From CAYZJR01 sp964503045 (lineage in GTDB: Bacteria > Cyanobacteriota > Vampirovibrionia > Obscuribacterales > Obscuribacteraceae), in contig CAZCZI010000027.1 in NCBI GenBank assembly GCA_964503045.1, positions 20,409 to 84,408 of the forward strand: 64,000 nt of DNA. The letters are read 5' to 3'. The translations under genes were made by a program, and so were the position numbers. The notes beneath the pieces were generated by a model. The model was not told the DNA's origin, did no database searches, and worked only from the letters and a program-made list of their open reading frames with translations. Below are positions 44,129-52,270 of the stretch, piece by piece; the first letter of the stretch is position 1, and each line of letters begins with the position of its first letter.

Positions 44129-45274
44129 CTACGAATCACCGTGCGAATGAGAGCCTCCGTCGCTCTCGCCCGCGACCCTCTGGCGGGGTGGCTCTGGGTG
44201 TGAACAAGAATCGTCGTGCTTGTGCGTGCACGTCTCATAGAGGTTGGCCGGATCTGCCTGAACATCGGATTTGGTGGGGTGAGAATGTCTCTTCTCCGCA
44301 GGTGGATAACAGAAATCGATTATTTCCTTAATCGATGCCGCTACCGGAATTGCAATCAACATTCCCAAACCACCAGCCATGATTTCACCGCACAAGACAG
44401 CAAAGATAATTGCCAGAGGGTGCAATTCAACCGTATGTCCGATGAAGCGCGGCACCACGATGTAGTCTTCAACCAGTCGTGCTACCCAATAACAAAGGAA
44501 AATCGGCAGAGCAACGCCAACGCCCTTTTGAGAGACACCAACGATGATGGCTGACAAAATTGCCAGCGTTGGGCCCAACACTGGAATGATTTCAAGAAAA
44601 CCACTGGCGATGGAGATAACCAACGCATACTTCAGACTAAAGCAAAAGTGCAGAAAGAAGTACGCCACGCAAGACATGAGGGCGACCAACACAAGTTGAC
44701 CGCGTACGTATTTGCTCAACATGATGTTCATCTGGCTGAACAGTTTGATGACTGTTTCATGTCTGTCTTCGGGTACGAAGCGCAGGAGGAATTTTCCAAC
44801 GCGTTCGCTGTCAACTATGAAATAGATTGACGAAACTATGCACACCAAGATGGCCAGAAGGCTCTTGGATAGAAGACCTCCGAGGTGAACGATCTCTTCG
44901 GGTTTTCCGAGGTTATTCTCCATATTGTTGAGAATATCTTCGGAGGTCTTTGCCACATCAATTTGCCAATTGAAACCTGTAGCAAGCTGCTGCACAAGAT
45001 TGGTGACAATCTCTTGCCTTTGATTGGCAAGCTGATTGATCTGCTCTGCTATGGACTTTCCAAAGGCAGAGCAAAGCCCGATTATCAACCCCAAAATAGC
45101 AATGTAGATAAATGCAACTGCGATTTTGGGAGGTATCTTCAGCTTCCGACTGGCGCCATTTACGACCGGAAGCAACAGGTACGCAAAGATGCCGCCCACG
45201 ATAAACGGAGGAAAAGCCTCTCTAACGTGATACAAAAACCAGAACAGAAGGAGTACAGCAAGCCATCTCAGCAT
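44129..45274 (-). CDS. AI-2E family membrane permease with His-rich tail
   Basis: A 381-residue protein of the AI-2E (TqsA/YdiK/PerM) family. About 8 membrane helices are seen: a pair near the N-terminus, a long soluble/amphipathic middle (about 75-145), then a hydrophobic core with GFLEIIPVLGPTLAILSAII and LVEDYIVVPRFIGHTVELHP, both diagnostic. Members transport autoinducer-2 or act as ion/proton antiporters; the role here is open. The C-terminal tail (about 335-381) is rich in His (THKHDDSCSHPEPP, GGSHSHGDS), which suggests metal binding and is not usual. Confidence 0.9.
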   Translation of the reverse strand: MLRWLAVLLLFWFLYHVREAFPPFIVGGIFAYLLLPVVNGASRKLKIPPKIAVAFIYIAILGLIIGLCSAFGKSIAEQINQLANQRQEIVTNLVQQLATGFNWQIDVAKTSEDILNNMENNLGKPEEIVHLGGLLSKSLLAILVCIVSSIYFIVDSERVGKFLLRFVPEDRHETVIKLFSQMNIMLSKYVRGQLVLVALMSCVAYFFLHFCFSLKYALVISIASGFLEIIPVLGPTLAILSAIIVGVSQKGVGVALPIFLCYWVARLVEDYIVVPRFIGHTVELHPLAIIFAVLCGEIMAGGLGMLIAIPVAASIKEIIDFCYPPAEKRHSHPTKSDVQADPANLYETCTHKHDDSCSHPEPPRQRVAGESDGGSHSHGDS

Positions 45275-45291
45275 AATTGATTCCGTCTGAC

Positions 45292-45309
45292 AAACCTAAA
45301 CCTAAACCT
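45292..45309 (+). repeat. Three tandem AAACCT hexamers
   Basis: Three perfect AAACCT units between two minus-strand genes, followed by a short A-run. Simple-sequence tract; no function is claimed. Confidence 0.8.
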
Positions 45310-45326
45310 AAAAAGGAAGGCGGAGA

Positions 45327-46580
45327 CTATTTCGCGCAGTTTGTCGCCAACTGCTTTTGATCGAGTGCCGTGAAATCTTTCAATCCGCCGCGCACCAACT
45401 TTCTGAGCAGCCACGATGGTCTGAATCGTTCGCCAAGATCTTTGTTGTACTCGTCGAGTTGAGTGAGGCACCAGTCCATGCCCTTCTCAGAAGCGAGCGA
45501 CAACAAACCGCGTTGCAGACCGATTCCATACTGCATAGCGACGTCAACGCTTTGTGCATCGACGACGTTTTCTTGCAGCGCATAAGTTGCTTCATTGAAC
45601 ATCGGAAGAACTACACGAAGCGCATCGAATTTCTTTGTGGTTTTGCCGGGCGGCAGAATTTTATTGCATTCCTTGATGATCTTGTCGAGATCGGGGTTGA
45701 GTTTTTTGGGCTCGCCTTTTTGCGGAACCACACCTTTCTCATGCACGAAGAATCCGGCGCCGCTCTTTTGTCCGAGGTGTCCGGCTTCAACCAATTTTGC
45801 AAGCAAAGGAGAAGGTTGGAACCGCGGACCATACTCGCCATACAAGAATATATTGACATGGGCGCAGACATCGATGCCGGTCATGTCAAATAGGGTGAAT
45901 GGCCCCATTGGGAGTCCAAACTCGACAGCAGCCTTGTCAATTTCTTCCGGAGTGGCAACGCCTTCTTGAAGGGCGTACAACGCTTCATTCATGTAAGGGA
46001 AGAGCAATCTGTTGACAAGGAAGCCAGGGCATTCTTTTACCTTGACTGCAATCTTTTGTGTTTCCTTGCAGAGATTGACAGCGGTTTGAACTGTTTCATC
46101 TGAAGTTTTGACGCCTGGAATCACTTCTACCAGCTTCATCGTTTGAGCTGGGTTGAAATAATGCATCCCGACAACTTTGTCCGGACGCTTGGTGGCTGAG
46201 CCGATTTCGGATATCGAGAGGGCAGAGGTGTTGGTCGCCAGAATCGTGCGCGATGGGCAGGCTGCGTCCAACTGCTTGAAAATTTCAATCTTCGCGTCAA
46301 TCTTTTCAAGCGCTGCTTCGATAACTAGATCGACGTTGGACATGTCGTCATATCCGACAGAACCTTTGATCAGTCCGAACAGCTCATCGGCTTGGGCTTG
46401 CGTCAATACTTCCTTCTTTACGCGGTTGTCGTACATCCGCTTGATATTGGCAAGTCCCTTGTCGATGAACGTCTGGTTGACGTCCTTCAAAAGCACTTCA
46501 ATTCCGCTCTGGCTCAAAACCTGGGCGATACCGCTTCCCATGGCGCCGGCGCCGATGACTGCTGCTTTCTGAACTTTCAT
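45327..46580 (-). CDS. 3-hydroxyacyl-CoA dehydrogenase
   Basis: NAD-dependent oxidation of (S)-3-hydroxyacyl-CoA in fatty-acid beta-oxidation or in related butyrate/PHB-linked pathways. The 417-residue protein has the Rossmann start KAAVIGAGAMGSGIAQVLSQ, catalytic His in MHYFNPAQTMKLVEV, the NTSALSISEI loop, and KDCPGFLVNRLL-type motif (here KECPGFLVNRLLFPYMNEA). It carries a second copy of the C-terminal helical domain (about 320-415), so it resembles the dehydrogenase part of FadB/FadJ without the hydratase domain rather than the short Hbd form (about 285 residues). No thiolase or hydratase gene is beside it. Confidence 0.92.
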   Translation of the reverse strand: MKVQKAAVIGAGAMGSGIAQVLSQSGIEVLLKDVNQTFIDKGLANIKRMYDNRVKKEVLTQAQADELFGLIKGSVGYDDMSNVDLVIEAALEKIDAKIEIFKQLDAACPSRTILATNTSALSISEIGSATKRPDKVVGMHYFNPAQTMKLVEVIPGVKTSDETVQTAVNLCKETQKIAVKVKECPGFLVNRLLFPYMNEALYALQEGVATPEEIDKAAVEFGLPMGPFTLFDMTGIDVCAHVNIFLYGEYGPRFQPSPLLAKLVEAGHLGQKSGAGFFVHEKGVVPQKGEPKKLNPDLDKIIKECNKILPPGKTTKKFDALRVVLPMFNEATYALQENVVDAQSVDVAMQYGIGLQRGLLSLASEKGMDWCLTQLDEYNKDLGERFRPSWLLRKLVRGGLKDFTALDQKQLATNCAK

Positions 46581-46713
46581 TAGACGAACCTCTCACTCAA
46601 GGAATGTTCCAAATAAATATAGATATATCCAAGTCCCCGCTATGCTAGCATCTTTGAGTTTTGACATTGACCATTTCAACCTTTTCTGTAGATTCCAGGG
46701 AAAGCACGTTGCC

Positions 46714-48093
46714 ATGATGACATCACTAATGAGGCGCACCCCCGCAGTAGCGGAGGATTACAACGCAGCCGAAAATCCGAAGCATCTTGGATGGTTGATG
46801 CTCACCGCGCTGGGCATTGGTGCCACCATCGGTGCTGGCATCTTCGCCATGCCGGGAATCATTGCACAGAAGGCAGGACCGGCTGGAATTCTCTCTTTTC
46901 TAATTACCGGCTTGGTGATTTTGATTGTCGCAGTGTGCTACGAGAAGTTCTCACAATTAGTACCTCATGGTGTTTCGGCATACAGCTACGTTTACCACTC
47001 CATTGGCGAGCTTGTGGCATGGATAGTGGCTTTTGGACTGTTTATGGAGTACAGCTTCGGTGCTTCCGCCGTGTCGATCGCGTGGAGCGTGTATTTGCAA
47101 ACGGCACTCAACTTCAAGCTGCCTGGAATATGGGCCGGTCCTCAATTGCACGATATGCAATATACGTTTGGAGTCAACGTCATTGCCATCGGTGTGGTCA
47201 TCGTGATCACGCTCATCTTGATTTTCGGCGGGGTGAGTAAGTCGGCAAAGCTCAACTTCCTTCTAGTTTTGCTCAAAATGACTCTATTGGTGACGTTTTT
47301 GGTATTCGGCATAAAACACGTCAATCCTGCCAACTGGCAGCCTTTTCTGGGACCACGCGGGTGGGAGGGCGTGATGCAGGGCGCGGCGACCGCTATTTTT
47401 CCGTACGTTGGCTTTGATGCGCTCTATACCTTTGCAAGAGAGTCGAAAAGTTCTAAAGACACTCGGTTAGGAACGTACTTGTGTGTCGGAATAGTCGCGT
47501 TTTTGTACGTAGCAGTCATGGCAGTCGCCACCGGTCTTCAACCTTGCTACATCAATGGTCATGAAAACCCCCTTTTCGTCGGCTCTGAAGCCGCGGCGCC
47601 TTTGGCTAAGCTGTTGAAGAGCGTGGGCGAAGATTGGACATCGACCTTCATAGCGGCAGGAGCCGTTCTTGGAATTTTCAACGTTCTTTTGGTTTTGTGC
47701 ATGGGCGGCCCCCGCATTTTCAGAAACATGGCTGAAGATGGGCTCTTGCCCCCCATTTTCCACAAGACCAACAAAGGTAACCCGGTAGTCGGCATTGCGC
47801 TCAATGGCGTGATTGTTGCCTTGATTGCCGGATTTGTTCCTTTTGGCGAAATCGCAGATATGATGGTTTTGGGCACACTTGTCGCCTTTGTCTTTGTCTG
47901 CCTCGGCGCCTTGAGGCTTAAATTGGTAAACCCGGCGTTGGCGGTTGTCGGGGCGGCGAGCTGTGCTGTACTTGCCTGCTTCCTGAGCAAGGCAGTACTG
48001 ATTGCCTACTCGATTACCTGTCCCATCGGGTTAATCATCTACTTCACGTACAGCTGCAAGAACAGCAAATTGGCAAAAGCCGCCAGGAATTAG
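46714..48093 (+). CDS. APC-superfamily amino-acid permease
   Basis: A 459-residue inner-membrane permease with about 12 helices. ATG 46714 (or 46717) puts a short polar N-terminus before the first helix. The substrate-site segment GIGATIGAGIFAMPGIIAQKAGPAG is the APC hallmark, with a second conserved part AATAIFPYVGFDALYTFARESK in helix 6, and the layout is closest to cationic amino-acid transporters of the CAT/YfnA branch. The substrate is unproven. It is divergent from the dehydrogenase gene. Confidence 0.92.
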   Translation: MMTSLMRRTPAVAEDYNAAENPKHLGWLMLTALGIGATIGAGIFAMPGIIAQKAGPAGILSFLITGLVILIVAVCYEKFSQLVPHGVSAYSYVYHSIGELVAWIVAFGLFMEYSFGASAVSIAWSVYLQTALNFKLPGIWAGPQLHDMQYTFGVNVIAIGVVIVITLILIFGGVSKSAKLNFLLVLLKMTLLVTFLVFGIKHVNPANWQPFLGPRGWEGVMQGAATAIFPYVGFDALYTFARESKSSKDTRLGTYLCVGIVAFLYVAVMAVATGLQPCYINGHENPLFVGSEAAAPLAKLLKSVGEDWTSTFIAAGAVLGIFNVLLVLCMGGPRIFRNMAEDGLLPPIFHKTNKGNPVVGIALNGVIVALIAGFVPFGEIADMMVLGTLVAFVFVCLGALRLKLVNPALAVVGAASCAVLACFLSKAVLIAYSITCPIGLIIYFTYSCKNSKLAKAARN

Positions 48094-48147
48094 CCTGCCG
48101 TACTTTATATACAACAATTAGGTGCTGCTAATATATAAGCAGTCCCC

Positions 48148-50007
48148 ATGGAGAAAGGTTGCTCTTCCTTTATGAAGCTGGCGACCAAGGCAATCGTTCT
48201 AGGCAGCATGGCTGTGGTACTTCAAGGTGCCATAGTGGTTCTAGTTTGGTGCCAGCTGGGCGAAATCAACCACAATTTGAGCGCGCATGTCGGCGCCAAT
48301 CAGCTTGCCGCACTGAAGGACAAAGCCACAGAGGCGCTGAGCGGGCTGCAGTTGCTTGCGGCGGTCACGATGTCTCTGGCTGTAATACCTGCTGCTTTGC
48401 TTACGCTTATGGTCACATCGGGGGTTTCAGGACGCCTGAAGGGGGTGTTGGAACAAACGAAAAAGTTGGATCACCGCCAACATGGTGCTCCGGGAGAAGA
48501 TGAAATCGCGCAGTTGGATCGATCGGTGCACCGAATCGTCGGCGCCCTTGAGGCATCACAACGGAAAGAACGGGCCTTCTCCAGCTCTCTGGATGCCATA
48601 TTGACTCTGGAGCGAGACGGCAAAATCAAGACGGCGAGTCCTTCTTGCGTTCAGCTTTGGGGATTTCGTATTGAAGACCTCGTAAACAAGAAGTTTGTGT
48701 CCTTTATTGGGCAGGACGATGCTGCCACTACTCGCCAACATCTTGCAACCGCGCTGTCGGACTCATCGACCGTGCAGTTCGAAACGTCCTTCAAAAAAGC
48801 TGATGGATTGCTGTCAAACCTGATTATGACTGCCACATGGTCTCAGGAAGACCAAGGATTTTTCGTGGTTGCTCGCGACATCACCGATCGCAGAATCACT
48901 GAAATGGCACTTGAACAAGGACAAAAGCGCATTCGAAGCATGTTTCGCAGTATGCCTGTCGGGTTGACCGTGTTGACCGATCAAGGAGTGATTGAGTCTG
49001 TAAACCCGCGCTTCGAGCAGATGTTCGGCTATCTTGCCGACGACTTGGTCGGCAAAACGCTGTTTTCTCTCTTTGAAATCTCGAAAGAAAATGAGATTTC
49101 CTTTCCGCAGCTAGTCGAGTCTCAAACGGTCGCGCATGCGCGTCCCGCGGAGTTTGATGCTGCAATACGAGCGAATGGAACTCAATTTCCAGTCGAGATT
49201 TCGATTACCGAGCTCTCCACGCCGGAAGAGGGAACCAAACTTCTTGCCAGCCTTCAAGACATCACCGAACGCCGTGAAATCGAGCGTATGAAGCAAGAAT
49301 TCGTGGCCATGATCAGCCATGACTTGCGCACTCCTTTGACGTCGATTCAACTATGTTTGTCGATGGCGACAATGGGTGCCTATGGCGAAATGTCTAAACA
49401 AGGATTCCAATGCATTTCAATCGCAGAGCGTAGTTGTCAGCGATTGATCACTATGATCAATCAACTGCTCGACATTGAAAAACTGCAAGCCGGAATGATG
49501 GAATTAGACGTTCGTATGGGCCCATTAGACGACGTGATTCAGCGATCTGCAGATGCTGTGCGCTCTTTTGCGGAAGAGAATCACGTATCCATAACAACGC
49601 AAGAAGTCGATTGTCAGGTCAACGCAGATTCGGATCGACTCGTGCAAGTTATGGTCAACTTGCTTTCAAATGCGATCAAGTATTCACCAAAGGAAGGAAC
49701 AGTCTCAATAACGACCAATGTTGGAGTAGGCTCTGTTGAAGTTCGTATCACCGATCAAGGCCGAGGTATTCCACCGGAATACATGGGTGCAATTTTTGAA
49801 CGATACAAACAAGTCGACAAAACCGATAAGCGTGAAAAGAAGGGAACGGGCTTGGGACTTCCAATTTGCAAAGCTATTGTTGAAAGCCATGGTGGTGAGA
49901 TTGGCGTCGAGAGCGAGATGGGCAAAGGAAGTACTTTCTGGTTCAAGATTCCTCTCAACCAATCGATAGCGACTCCTACCCCGACCCAGGCGACGGTGTC
50001 TTCGTGA
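48148..50007 (+). CDS. Orphan PAS-containing sensor histidine kinase
   Basis: A 619-residue membrane kinase with no regulator gene beside it. Order of parts: membrane helix (about 13-35), short outside loop, second helix (about 70-92), HAMP-like linker, two PAS domains (about 140-250 and 265-380, each followed by a DITDRR or DITERR segment), HisKA with ISHDLRTPL (His391), and ATPase with NLLSNAIKYSP, DQGRGIP and KGTGLGLPICKAIV. The catalytic half is very like the kinase at 40948 (for example DSDRLVQV-VNLLSNAIKYSPK in both). It lies 46 nt before a Ser/Thr kinase-LRR gene on the same strand, so the two may be cotranscribed. Confidence 0.94.
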   Translation: MEKGCSSFMKLATKAIVLGSMAVVLQGAIVVLVWCQLGEINHNLSAHVGANQLAALKDKATEALSGLQLLAAVTMSLAVIPAALLTLMVTSGVSGRLKGVLEQTKKLDHRQHGAPGEDEIAQLDRSVHRIVGALEASQRKERAFSSSLDAILTLERDGKIKTASPSCVQLWGFRIEDLVNKKFVSFIGQDDAATTRQHLATALSDSSTVQFETSFKKADGLLSNLIMTATWSQEDQGFFVVARDITDRRITEMALEQGQKRIRSMFRSMPVGLTVLTDQGVIESVNPRFEQMFGYLADDLVGKTLFSLFEISKENEISFPQLVESQTVAHARPAEFDAAIRANGTQFPVEISITELSTPEEGTKLLASLQDITERREIERMKQEFVAMISHDLRTPLTSIQLCLSMATMGAYGEMSKQGFQCISIAERSCQRLITMINQLLDIEKLQAGMMELDVRMGPLDDVIQRSADAVRSFAEENHVSITTQEVDCQVNADSDRLVQVMVNLLSNAIKYSPKEGTVSITTNVGVGSVEVRITDQGRGIPPEYMGAIFERYKQVDKTDKREKKGTGLGLPICKAIVESHGGEIGVESEMGKGSTFWFKIPLNQSIATPTPTQATVSS

Positions 50008-50053
50008 TTTTCGCAAGCAGATCAACTCGATAGGCAAATGAATAGGTAGACTC

Positions 50054-52111
50054 ATGGTTCAGGTGGCTGGCATTTGCGAAGCTTGCGGCAAACCAGTAGC
50101 TAAAACCGGAACTATGACCCAATGGGTCTTTCGCCCCACTGAAACATGCAGCTGTGCAACAACGAGTGTCAAAGGCTCTGATCTCAGGTCATGCCCTGTG
50201 TGTGGGCAATTAGCGCGCTCGCGACATGGGACGATGACTCAGTGGATTTTTCAACAAAAGTCCTGCAATTGTTTGTCGACAGCGCTGGATATGCGCCGCG
50301 AGATTGAAACTAAACTTGAGTTTCCAGGGGATGATGCAATTGAGGGGAACACCTATGAATGGTTGGGTGAATGCGGAAAGGGTGCATTTGCAACGGTGTA
50401 CAAAGCAAAGGACCGCAAACTCGGGCGCTTCGTTGCCATAAAAGTCCCCCACGACCGTGATGCGGCCACCGATGCCAGATTTCTTCGCGAGGCAAAAGCC
50501 TCATCGAAGCTCTACCATCCAAACATCGTTTCTGTTCTCGATGTGGGAACACTCAAGACTGGTCGCAAATACCTAGTATCTGAGTGGATTGACGGAATAA
50601 CGCTTGCTCAGTATCTGGAGCGTCATGGAACATTGAAGATTGATTCTGCAACAGAGATTTTTTGTCAGGTGTTGGATGCGTTGTCGCACGCACATCGAAA
50701 CGAAGTTATTCACCGAGATATAAAACCGAGCAACATCATGCTTGGAATGAGCTCGTCTGGTGGGTGGTCGGTGAAGGTCATAGATTTTGGATCGGCAAAG
50801 CAAGTCGACAAAGATGGATACACAACGAAGGTAGATGAGTTAGCTTGCAGCCCATTCTATATGAGCCCCGAGCAGGTGACCGACGCGGTTCTCGATCAGC
50901 GCACCGATCTCTATTCGTTTGGTTGCACACTTTTCGAAACATTAACAGGCAGAGTACCGTTTCAAGGGCAGGCACTGTCTGTGGTGATGCGTCATCAGAC
51001 CGACGCTCCGCGGACACTGCGAGTCGCATCTGGCGGCAACGAGTTTCCAATGTATCTGGAACAGCTTGTCGCGCGCCTTCTCGAAAAGAACCCTGACAGC
51101 CGTTTCCAGACTGCAGATGAAGTCAAGGAATCCCTGCTTTCGAAGAAGGAATCACCGATAGATGCTCCTCCAACTATTACTGGAAAGAATAGAAAGCCTG
51201 CACCATGGACAGTGCCCGCCATTGTAGGGGCGTCCGCTCTGTTTGGAGTTATTGCAGTCTGTGTATTTGGTTCTGCCGGTGACAAGACCAAAACATTGGA
51301 GCAAATTGCGACAGAAGAGAAAAAGAAGAAACAGAAGGAGGAAGTGACGAGTCTTGTCGCTCCGTCTCGTATTTTTGGTGGGCGAGTCAAATACACCATT
51401 AACAACAAGCATACCGAAACTAATTTAGTAAACGATGACCTATCATTTCTGGCCAACAAGCCGGTGACGTTTCTTGGGGTGCAAATTTCGGCAGTCGGAG
51501 GCACGCAGATGCCTCTGATCGGCAAGATGAAGACGCTGTCAGTTCTGCTTATGGATATGTCTACGGTGAGTGATGCAGAACTCAAATACATAGCACCCCT
51601 GAGACTTCGACGTTTGTCGATAGGAAGCAATCCTATCCTGGGCCCGGGGCTGAAGTACATAAACTTTGAGCGGTTGGAGTCATTGAATGTTTCGAAAACT
51701 GATCTCGAAGAATCGGCATTTGATCTATTTCCGCACTCTGACTTGTTGGGAGAACTGCACGTATCGGAAAACAAGGTTTCCAACGCGGGATTGCGCAAAC
51801 TCATAAAGAAGTTTCCAAATCTCGCCATCTTGTCTCTCCGGAAAACGGGCATTACTGACAGCGTCATGCTGGATATCTCAACGCTTGCCAATCTCGAACA
51901 TCTGTCGATCGAACGTACCGACATCACCGATGTTGGACTTAAACACCTCTATGGTTGTAAGAAATTGACCCGCGTAGACCTGAAGAGCTCGAAAGTAACG
52001 AGCGAAGGAATCGCCGATCTTAAGCGTCATTTTCCTGACATCATTGTCGACGAAATCGAGCGAAACAATGAATCTGCGGAGATTCTATTTTCCGGACCGC
52101 CAAACGAATAG
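50054..52111 (+). CDS. Ser/Thr protein kinase with duplicated Cys/GTMTQW motif and LRRs
   Basis: A 685-residue receptor-like kinase, more distant from the array at 10027-18587. The N-terminus (about 1-80) is a tandem duplication: CEACGKPVAKTGTMTQWVF ending CSC, and CPVCGQLARSRHGTMTQWIF ending CNC, each with four Cys placed as in a small metal-binding ribbon. The kinase domain (about 98-350) has GECGKGAFATVYKA, VAIKVP, HRDIKPSNIM (His220), IDFGSAKQ and CSPFYMSPEQ; all catalytic residues are present. One membrane helix lies at about 384-405, followed by a Lys/Glu-rich stretch and a C-terminal LRR-like domain (about 480-670). The neighbouring histidine kinase suggests linked signalling. Confidence 0.93.
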   Translation: MVQVAGICEACGKPVAKTGTMTQWVFRPTETCSCATTSVKGSDLRSCPVCGQLARSRHGTMTQWIFQQKSCNCLSTALDMRREIETKLEFPGDDAIEGNTYEWLGECGKGAFATVYKAKDRKLGRFVAIKVPHDRDAATDARFLREAKASSKLYHPNIVSVLDVGTLKTGRKYLVSEWIDGITLAQYLERHGTLKIDSATEIFCQVLDALSHAHRNEVIHRDIKPSNIMLGMSSSGGWSVKVIDFGSAKQVDKDGYTTKVDELACSPFYMSPEQVTDAVLDQRTDLYSFGCTLFETLTGRVPFQGQALSVVMRHQTDAPRTLRVASGGNEFPMYLEQLVARLLEKNPDSRFQTADEVKESLLSKKESPIDAPPTITGKNRKPAPWTVPAIVGASALFGVIAVCVFGSAGDKTKTLEQIATEEKKKKQKEEVTSLVAPSRIFGGRVKYTINNKHTETNLVNDDLSFLANKPVTFLGVQISAVGGTQMPLIGKMKTLSVLLMDMSTVSDAELKYIAPLRLRRLSIGSNPILGPGLKYINFERLESLNVSKTDLEESAFDLFPHSDLLGELHVSENKVSNAGLRKLIKKFPNLAILSLRKTGITDSVMLDISTLANLEHLSIERTDITDVGLKHLYGCKKLTRVDLKSSKVTSEGIADLKRHFPDIIVDEIERNNESAEILFSGPPNE

Positions 52112-52270
52112 CCGGACTTCGCTTGCAAGCGCTACTGATATTTCTGGGACCGGACCCTCTGCGGAAAACCGGGCCCTGGTACCAAAAGTTCACAAATCGG
52201 CTCTAACGTATACCCTGCATACCGAATCCCCCATTTTCGGCGAGTAAAGAAGACTCGCAAGGAGCTTTGC

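Noticed and set aside
44053..44265. Minus-strand open frame of 70 codons near the end of the AI-2E gene
   Set aside because: It lies out of frame over the AI-2E His-rich tail and has no recognisable features.
45292..45309. Telomere-like AAACCT repeat as a chromosome end
   Set aside because: Only three units lie between two ordinary genes; simple-sequence chance is more likely.
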